Shown: in pieces, positions 55,027 through 61,316 of the stretch | Position numbering within the stretch: position 1 is the stretch's first letter | Layout: each line of letters opens with the position of its first letter | Source of the DNA: Mucispirillum schaedleri ASF457 | GTDB taxonomy: Bacteria > Chrysiogenota > Deferribacteres > Deferribacterales > Mucispirillaceae | Assembly: GCF_000487995.2 (NCBI RefSeq) | Contig: NZ_CP097562.1 | Location: 2,167,001-2,231,000, forward strand | Reading direction: 5' to 3' | DNA: 64,000 bases | The notes under the pieces: model-generated | What the model saw: only the letters and a program-made list of their open reading frames with translations | Told to the model about the DNA's origin: nothing | The model's database searches: none | Position numbers and translations under genes: made by a program

Positions 55027-57084
55027 ATGAGTCAAGAAAATTTATTAAATGCTGTTATCAGCTCTAATATTGATGAAATTGTTAATTTATTGAAATCTGG
55101 AGTTGAAGTTACTAAAGATATTGTTTCAGAAGCTGATAAAACTTTAAAAGAGTTTGAAAAGCAGAGCAAAAAGAATAAAGCATTATTAAATGATACCACT
55201 ATTGAGCATACAAATCAGTATCGTATATACAAAATGTTATTTCTTTATATGAAAGGTTATGAACTTAAAAGTATATTGACTACATACGGATACAATGTTG
55301 AAAGTAAGCAGATAGAAAATAAACAAAAAGTTAAAAATAAAAAAGATTTAATAAAGATGTTAAAGGATGATACTGTGTATTTAGGCTCCCTTGATATTAG
55401 TAAAATAGATGATTTTTCAGAGCTTTTCAAATCTGCTAAAAAAAGAAAAGATTTTAAAGGAATAGACCTTTGGGATACAAAACATGTAAAAGATATGAGC
55501 TATATGTTTGCAGGCTTTGACTTTAAAAAAGTGAAAGAAGGGAGCGATGACCTTTATAACTGGATAAAAAACTTAGATGTATCAAATGTGGAAAATATGG
55601 CAGGTATGTTTTTTGGAGCTAAAAGTTTTAATCAAGATATAAGCGGCTGGAATGTATCCAGTGTAAAATATTTTGATAGTATGTTTTCAGGTGCATTATC
55701 TTTTAACCAGAATATAAATAACTGGGATGTGTCAAGTGCTGTCAGAATGAATAGTATGTTTCGCCATGCAGAAAGTTTTAACCAGCCGTTAGATAAGTGG
55801 AATGTATCTAATGTGTCTCTTATGGGCTTTATGTTTTATGGTGCTGTTAGCTTTAATCAGGATATTAGTATGTGGGATACAACTAATGTTGAATATATGA
55901 GAAGAATGTTTGATGGAGCATTATCATTTAACCAAAATATTGACAACTGGAATATAAGCAGTTTATTGACAAATATTGGGCATCGTGAAGAATTGGAAAC
56001 TAATTATTATGAAAATGAAGATGTATATTGTATGTATGGTTACCACCACATTGCTCCAAAAGATATAACTATCAATGAGTATAAAAAGGTAGTATATGGG
56101 TTTGATAATAAGACTAATTTAAAATATTATAAACCGGAAAAGACTGAACTGTGGGATAACTATTTTATGTTTAAATATGCTCAGTTTGACTGCCCTGCAA
56201 AACCGAAATGGCTTGATATACCTGAGAAAAAAGATGGTAAATATAAACCAGTAACTAGATTACAGCTTTTTGCATTAGTATATGATGAAGATGTGGCTTT
56301 AGCTGATATTGATATATCAGAGATAACAGATTTATCAGGGCTTTTTTATAGCAGCTCCATTTCTAAAGGCATAGATTTTACAGGTGCTGATGGGTGGGAT
56401 ACAGCACATGTAAAAGATATGAGCTATATGTTTTATAAAGCAACTGATGTGGTATTTGATATAAATAACTGGAATGTATCTAATGTAGAGAATATGGAAA
56501 GAATGTTTAGCAAATCTCGTTATTTTAACAAGCCTTTACATAAGTGGGATACAGCAAATGTAAAAAATATGAGCTATATGTTTGCTGGTTGTGAACAATT
56601 CCACCAAGATATAAGTAACTGGAATGTATCTAATGTAGAAAATATGGAAGGAATGTTTTATGGATGTCGTTTTTTTAACTACCCACTTAATAGCTGGGAT
56701 GTTTCAAAAGTTACTAATATGAGTAAAATGTTTAAGCAAGCTTATTATTTTAATCAACCACTTGATAAATGGGATGTGTCAAAAGTTACTAATATGAGTG
56801 AAATGTTTATGCAAGTTTATCATTTTAATCAACCACTTGATAAATGGGATGTATCTAATGTGAAAAATATGGAAGGTATGTTTTATAATACTGGAAGCTT
56901 TAACCAGCCACTTAATAGCTGGAATGTATCAAATGTAGAAAATATGCATGCTATGTTTGCTTATTCTAAACATTTTAACCAGCCGCTTGATAAGTGGGAT
57001 GTATCTAATGTGAAAAATATGGAAAATATGTTTGGTTCTTCAGAGAAAACTAAAGAATATATGAAAATATTTGGTATAAAGTAA
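55027..57084 (+). CDS. BspA-like (DUF285) leucine-rich repeat protein without signal peptide
   Basis: 685 residues. The N-terminal 100 residues start with an ankyrin-like helix pair (NLLNAVISSNIDEIVNLLKS). Two arrays of the 25-residue DUF285 unit follow, at about 140-320 and 450-680, each introduced by a similar lead-in (LDISKIDDFSELF and IDISEITDLSGLF). The unit reads W(D/N)VSNVxNMxxMFxxxxxFNQPL. About 17 units are present, the last ones nearly identical in DNA. Known BspA-type proteins are usually surface-exposed adhesins, but no export signal is visible here. Preceded by AAAGG and coupled to the acidic protein gene. Confidence 0.88.
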   Translation: MSQENLLNAVISSNIDEIVNLLKSGVEVTKDIVSEADKTLKEFEKQSKKNKALLNDTTIEHTNQYRIYKMLFLYMKGYELKSILTTYGYNVESKQIENKQKVKNKKDLIKMLKDDTVYLGSLDISKIDDFSELFKSAKKRKDFKGIDLWDTKHVKDMSYMFAGFDFKKVKEGSDDLYNWIKNLDVSNVENMAGMFFGAKSFNQDISGWNVSSVKYFDSMFSGALSFNQNINNWDVSSAVRMNSMFRHAESFNQPLDKWNVSNVSLMGFMFYGAVSFNQDISMWDTTNVEYMRRMFDGALSFNQNIDNWNISSLLTNIGHREELETNYYENEDVYCMYGYHHIAPKDITINEYKKVVYGFDNKTNLKYYKPEKTELWDNYFMFKYAQFDCPAKPKWLDIPEKKDGKYKPVTRLQLFALVYDEDVALADIDISEITDLSGLFYSSSISKGIDFTGADGWDTAHVKDMSYMFYKATDVVFDINNWNVSNVENMERMFSKSRYFNKPLHKWDTANVKNMSYMFAGCEQFHQDISNWNVSNVENMEGMFYGCRFFNYPLNSWDVSKVTNMSKMFKQAYYFNQPLDKWDVSKVTNMSEMFMQVYHFNQPLDKWDVSNVKNMEGMFYNTGSFNQPLNSWNVSNVENMHAMFAYSKHFNQPLDKWDVSNVKNMENMFGSSEKTKEYMKIFGIK

Positions 57085-57156
57085 ATATACAGTGTATTAT
57101 ACAATATATTTTATAAAGGGGAGATGAAAATCGGTAGATTTAATGTAAGAACTCTA

Positions 57157-57276
57157 TGTCATACTGAGCCAAAGGCAAAGTATCTAAAAATTAGATATTT
57201 TAAATATATTATGCACTGCTGTAACATGTATGATTTAGATTTTTCGCCTTTAAAAAATCAGGCTCAAAATGACAGC
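57157..57276 (+). repeat. Family B repeat with inverted ends
   Basis: Left end TGTCATACTGAGCC...GCAAAGTATCTAAA and right end TTTAGATTTTTCGCC...CAGGCTCAAAATGACA are imperfect reverse complements enclosing about 45 bp (with TTATGCACTGCTGTAACATG). The interior recurs at 58383-58507 and inverted at 6811-6890. It lies next to the 3' end of mazG. Confidence 0.8.
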
Positions 57277-57308
57277 AGTCTAAGCTTTTTGTGTAAGTCA
57301 ACTCTGCA

Positions 57309-58088
57309 CTATAATCCCTTTCTTTTTGCTTCCTGCCATTTTTCTTCCATTTCTGCAACAGTAGTGGTTTCAAGTGTTCTGCCTGTTTCTTTAAGTGATT
57401 TTTCAATAAATCCAAAGCGTCTGCGAAATTTATTATTTACTTTTCTTAAAGATTCATCAGCACTAATGTCTAAATGAGTTGCAAGGCGGGAAAGAACAAA
57501 TATCACATCACCTAATTCTTCGCTGATATGCTCTTTATTTTTTTCTTTATAAGCATCATGCAGTTCGTTTAATTCTTCCTGTAGTTTTTTAAACACCTGT
57601 TCAGGATTTTCCCAGTCAAAACCATATTTAGATGCTTTTTTTTGCAGTTTTTCTGCCTGCATTAAAGATGGCAGACTTTTTGGCACTTTATCAAGAATAG
57701 AGTCTGGGGCTGTTTTATCTTTATTTTCTTCTTTTTTTATTTCATCCCACCTTTCTTTTACCTGTTCAGCTGTTTCATAATGTTCATTTTTAAAAACATG
57801 TGGGTGTCTGCGGATTAGTTTTTCATTAATACCGCAAATAACATCTTCTATATTAAAAAGACCGTCTTCACATGCAGTTTGTGAATGAAAAACTACATGT
57901 AAAAGCACATCGCCAAGTTCTTCTTTAATATTTTCTATATCCTTATTGTCAAGAGCATCAATCAGCTCGCAGGTTTCTTCAATAAGAGCATCTTTTAAAC
58001 TGTATAATGTTTGTTTCCTGTCCCATGGGCAGCCATCAGGTGCACGAAGTTTTTTTACTATATCTATTAATTTATCAAATTCGTTCAT
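57309..58088 (-). CDS. mazG: Nucleoside triphosphate pyrophosphohydrolase MazG
   Basis: 259 residues, the two-domain length of Escherichia coli MazG. The first domain has LRAPDGCPWDRKQTLYSLKD and EETCELIDALDNKDIENIKEELGDVLLHVVFHS, with the EExxE...ExxD metal motif; the second has LQEELNELHDAYKEKNKEHI and SEELGDVIFVLSRLATHLDI. It hydrolyses (d)NTPs to monophosphates, cleaning nucleotide pools. AGGAGA precedes the start. It is monocistronic and flanked on both sides by family B repeats. Confidence 0.96.
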   Translation of the reverse strand: MNEFDKLIDIVKKLRAPDGCPWDRKQTLYSLKDALIEETCELIDALDNKDIENIKEELGDVLLHVVFHSQTACEDGLFNIEDVICGINEKLIRRHPHVFKNEHYETAEQVKERWDEIKKEENKDKTAPDSILDKVPKSLPSLMQAEKLQKKASKYGFDWENPEQVFKKLQEELNELHDAYKEKNKEHISEELGDVIFVLSRLATHLDISADESLRKVNNKFRRRFGFIEKSLKETGRTLETTTVAEMEEKWQEAKRKGL

Positions 58089-58216
58089 AATATCTCCTGT
58101 ATCTTATTTGGTATATATTAACTTGAAAAAATTTACAATATATTTTTAAACATAAAAATGGTATAAATATTTTTAGCAAAATGGACTTATCCAAAAAATT
58201 TAGACTAATCTTAATA

Positions 58217-58375
58217 AATTTATATTAAAAAATACTGTCCAGTTACGGACTTTTAATTCTATTGCTGCTCGCTTGGAAAGTCCTTGTGTTGCACAATATT
58301 CTCCCCATGAATTTTTTAAATCATGCTTTGCCGAAAACAAGTTCGTCTGTTGCCTACTTTCAGACAGTTTCTGTC
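58217..58375 (-). repeat. Family A structured repeat, copy A4 (long form, divergent)
   Basis: Same layout as copies A1 and A2 but diverged. The outer pair is AAAAAATACTG / (C)ATGAATTTTTT, and the internal hairpin is GGACTTT (58247-58253) with AAAGTCC (58277-58283), different in sequence from the A1/A2 hairpin but again perfectly paired. The conserved CAAG next to the stem and the GCCGAA...GTTCG part are retained. Confidence 0.75.
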
Positions 58376-58382
58376 TCTGAAT

Positions 58383-58507
58383 TGTCTTACTGAGCTTGAT
58401 TATTAAGCGAAGTATCTAAAAAAGAATATAATTTAAATATATTATGCACTGCTGTAACATATATAATTTAGATTTTTCGCCTGTAAAAAATCAGGCACAA
58501 AATGACT
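58383..58507 (+). repeat. Family B repeat with inverted ends
   Basis: TGTCTTACTGAGC...GCGAAGTATCTAAA at the left and TTTAGATTTTTCGCC...AGGCACAAAATGACTG at the right, with an interior nearly identical to 57200-57240. Together with copy A4 it fills much of the 710-bp gap between mazG and the NFACT gene. Confidence 0.8.
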
Positions 58508-58570
58508 GTAGGCTAAGTTTTTTTTGCTAAGTTCATAAACACAGAAATTGAGCCAATGAAATTTGTTTTT

Positions 58571-58615
58571 AAAAGTAAAATACCAGCACTGGTGGATGCT
58601 GGCATTTACTTTTTT
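58571..58615. terminator. Orphan terminator-like hairpin
   Basis: The arms AAAAGTAAAATACCAGCA (58571-58588) and TGCTGGCATTTACTTTTT (58597-58614) pair with one small bulge around an eight-base loop and end in T6. No gene on either strand ends here, so it may close an unrecognised small RNA. From 58616 to 58798 there is only AT-rich sequence with promoter-like TATAAT at 58753. Confidence 0.5.
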
Positions 58616-58798
58616 AAGTTCTTATAGAGATTAATAGTAATTTGGGGTTATTACAACATTAACCTTTTATAGGAGAAGTTTGAAAAAAATATCTCAATAG
58701 TTAATAGACTTTTTTATTTTAACAAAGTTCAAAAAAATATAGACAAAATTATTATAATATATAAAATCTATAAAAATAATTATATTAATGAGTATACT

Positions 58799-60373
58799 AT
58801 GGACGGATTAACTTTTTATAAACTTATTCATATATTAAAAGAAAAATTAATTAATTCTAAACTAAATACATTAACTATTGATAAAGATTCTGTTTTTTTA
58901 TCATTTTATGCAGGCGGTATTTTTAATCTGGAATACAGGGCTGCTCCTGCTCCGCCAGTTTTAAAAAAAGTAGTAAATATAATAGGTGAAAGCCCCGGTG
59001 CAATTTCTGCTATTCATGGGGCATTTGTAACGGATATTGGCACTTTTTCCTATGAAAGAGCCTGCTTTATAGAGCTTAAAAAAAGAAAGGCAAGTGGAAA
59101 ACTTTTAACTTATAAGCTTATTTTAGAGCCTGCTGGCAACTATGCAAACTTTTTTCTGCTTTCAAGTGAAGATATTATTTTATATTCCCTTTCTCCACGA
59201 ACTATTGATGCAGATAGAAATATAGGGGCAGGTGGCAGATACAGCCTTCCAAAAGCTAATAAAAAATATACTCTTTTAAAATATGATGGTGCAGTGTCAT
59301 TTAATGAGCTTTCTGGCTTTTATCCAGTTACTGCAAAATATGCAGATATGCTGCTTGAAAAATATTCTTTTGCAGAAAGCTGCAGGATAATTCAAAATAA
59401 TCTGCTTGATGATAAATTTTACATAGATGAAAAAGGTAAAGTTATCCCATTTTATATTGATAATGCAAAAGTAATCACTTATGAATATTTAGGAGATTAT
59501 TTCTGTGTAAAGGAAAATAAATCTGCCTCAAAAGATATTTCTCGCAGAATTAAGAAACTTTATACTTTAAAGCGTGATAAATATTTAGATTTAGCAGAAA
59601 AACTTGAGCAGGAATTAAATACTGCAAAAAAATATCAGGAAATACTAGATGAGGCAGAATTAATCAAAAATAATCTTTATAAAGTTCAGGCAGCAGGTAA
59701 ATATATTTTTGAGAAATACAGCAAAGATGGAATTTGTGAAGTAGAATATAATGTGGAGCATGGGGACAATTTACAGAAAAAAAGTGAAAAACTTTTTAAA
59801 AAGGCTTTCAGACTAAAAAAATCAGTTTCATTAATAGAAGAAAGACTGCAGGATACAATGCAGCTTGCCTTATTTTCTGAAGAGCAGATATTTTATGCTG
59901 AAACACTTTCTGAAGAAGAGCTTTCAGAATTTGAGAAAATACTAGATGATGAAAGTAAAAATAAAAACAAAAAACAGAAAAAAGAGCTGTTAAAGCCATT
60001 TTTAGAATATGTTGGTGATGGTTTCAGATTATATGCTGGTAAAAATTCTGCATCAAACCATGAGCTTGTTTTCAAGTTTGCTCAAAGTGATGATATATGG
60101 TTTCATGGAAGAAATATTCCATCAGCTCATATTATCATAAGGCTTGAGAAGGCAGAACTAACTAATGAAATAATAGAATTTGCAGCAAAAGTTACAGCAT
60201 ATTACTCAAAATACGGCAGTGAAAGCCTTATTGATATTGACTATACTTATAAAAAATATGTTACAAAGCCTAAAAATACACCTGCTGGGTTTGTAATTTA
60301 TAAAAGATTTAAAACTATTACTGTAAAACCTTTTACAATGCAGGAAATAAGTAATTATGGACTATTAAAATAA
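58799..60373 (+). CDS. NFACT family ribosome quality control protein (RqcH/FbpA-like)
   Basis: 524 residues. NFACT-N domain (about 1-230; DGLTFYKLIHILKEKLINSK), two helix-hairpin-helix and coiled-coil segments (about 240-385; KYLDLAEKLEQELNTAKKYQ) and the C-terminal NFACT-R domain (about 410-524) with NHELVFKFAQSDDIWFHGRN and IPSAHIIIRLEKAE. Bacterial RqcH binds stalled 50S subunits with peptidyl-tRNA and adds alanine tails. The length is somewhat below the 550-580 usual. No clear ribosome-binding site precedes the ATG. Confidence 0.92.
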   Translation: MDGLTFYKLIHILKEKLINSKLNTLTIDKDSVFLSFYAGGIFNLEYRAAPAPPVLKKVVNIIGESPGAISAIHGAFVTDIGTFSYERACFIELKKRKASGKLLTYKLILEPAGNYANFFLLSSEDIILYSLSPRTIDADRNIGAGGRYSLPKANKKYTLLKYDGAVSFNELSGFYPVTAKYADMLLEKYSFAESCRIIQNNLLDDKFYIDEKGKVIPFYIDNAKVITYEYLGDYFCVKENKSASKDISRRIKKLYTLKRDKYLDLAEKLEQELNTAKKYQEILDEAELIKNNLYKVQAAGKYIFEKYSKDGICEVEYNVEHGDNLQKKSEKLFKKAFRLKKSVSLIEERLQDTMQLALFSEEQIFYAETLSEEELSEFEKILDDESKNKNKKQKKELLKPFLEYVGDGFRLYAGKNSASNHELVFKFAQSDDIWFHGRNIPSAHIIIRLEKAELTNEIIEFAAKVTAYYSKYGSESLIDIDYTYKKYVTKPKNTPAGFVIYKRFKTITVKPFTMQEISNYGLLK

Positions 60374-60412
60374 AATAATAAATAACTGTATCGTGTTTTT
60401 GATTTATAATTA

Positions 60413-60505
60413 AGGCACAGGACGAGCCGTCTTTAGTAAGTGCAGGCAGGACTTGTTCCGACCAAACGCCTAAATAAAAAATATAGGAAGTATTTTTTAT
60501 TATTA
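60413..60505 (+). repeat. Family A repeat, copy A5 (short form, degenerate)
   Basis: GGCACAGGACGAGCCGTCTT at the left, GGACTTGTTCCGACC in the middle and AAAAAATATAGGAAGTATTT at the right. The internal hairpin module is absent, as in A3. It lies between the NFACT gene and surE. Confidence 0.55.
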
Positions 60506-60560
60506 TTTATAAGGATTGCAAAATAAAATAAATAATGGTATAAACTATAATGGTAGAATT

Positions 60561-61316
60561 ATGAATATACTTATAAGTAATGATGACGGCATATATGCAG
60601 ACGGTATCCAAAGCCTTGCAAAAGCCTTAAAAAATATTGCTAATGTTACAGTTGCAGCACCTTTATATGAAAGAAGTGGAGCAAGCCAGTCTTTAACAAT
60701 TCACCAGCCTGTGCATGTAAAAGAAGTGGTTAGAAATGGCGAATTTTTAGGCTATGGCATTAATGGCAGCCCTGCCGACTGTATAAAACTTGCTCTTTTT
60801 GATATATGCAGAGAAAAGCCTGATTATATTATTTCTGGTATTAATAAAGGTCCAAACAATGCATGTAATATACATTATTCCGGCACAGTTGGTGCAGCGG
60901 CAGAAGGTGCAGTTAATGGTATAATGTCATTTGCTGTAAGTTTAACAGGCTACCACCATAAAGATTATTCTGTCAGTGCTGATTTTATGAAAGATTTTAT
61001 ACAAAAAGCACACCTTATACCAAAAGCAAGCCTTTTGTATAATATAAATATTCCACCATTAAAAAGGGAAGAAATAAAAGGTGTCAGGTGGACTTATGCT
61101 TCCCAGTATTCATATCTTTTAAATTATGATAAAGGCATAGACCCTTTTGGAGAAAATTTTTACTGGCTTGCAGATTTCCGTGAGCCAGAACATATTGATA
61201 AATGGACAGATGACGGTGCATTAAGTGAAGATTATATATCTATTACTCCACTTTTAATGGACAGAACAGATTATAAAGCATTAGAACAGATACAAAAATT
61301 AGGAGATATATGGTGA
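60561..61316 (+). CDS. surE: 5'/3'-nucleotidase SurE
   Basis: 251 residues from the ATG at 60561, which gives the family start MNILISNDDGIYADGIQSL with the metal-binding DD; the frame is open 15 codons further upstream without similarity. VTVAAPLYERSGASQSLTIH, GYGINGSPADCIKLAL and SGINKGPNNACNIHYSGTVG with AAAEGAVNGIMSFAVSL are the family blocks. It dephosphorylates nucleoside monophosphates and is linked to stress survival. Its end overlaps the next gene. Confidence 0.96.
   Translation: MNILISNDDGIYADGIQSLAKALKNIANVTVAAPLYERSGASQSLTIHQPVHVKEVVRNGEFLGYGINGSPADCIKLALFDICREKPDYIISGINKGPNNACNIHYSGTVGAAAEGAVNGIMSFAVSLTGYHHKDYSVSADFMKDFIQKAHLIPKASLLYNINIPPLKREEIKGVRWTYASQYSYLLNYDKGIDPFGENFYWLADFREPEHIDKWTDDGALSEDYISITPLLMDRTDYKALEQIQKLGDIW

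Noticed and set aside
55700-57050. Short regularly spaced DNA repeats resembling a CRISPR
   Set aside because: They are codons of the DUF285 protein repeat, in one continuous frame.
57124-57477. Plus-strand reading frame after the BspA-like gene
   Set aside because: It runs through a family B repeat into the antisense of mazG; its composition is that of an antisense shadow.
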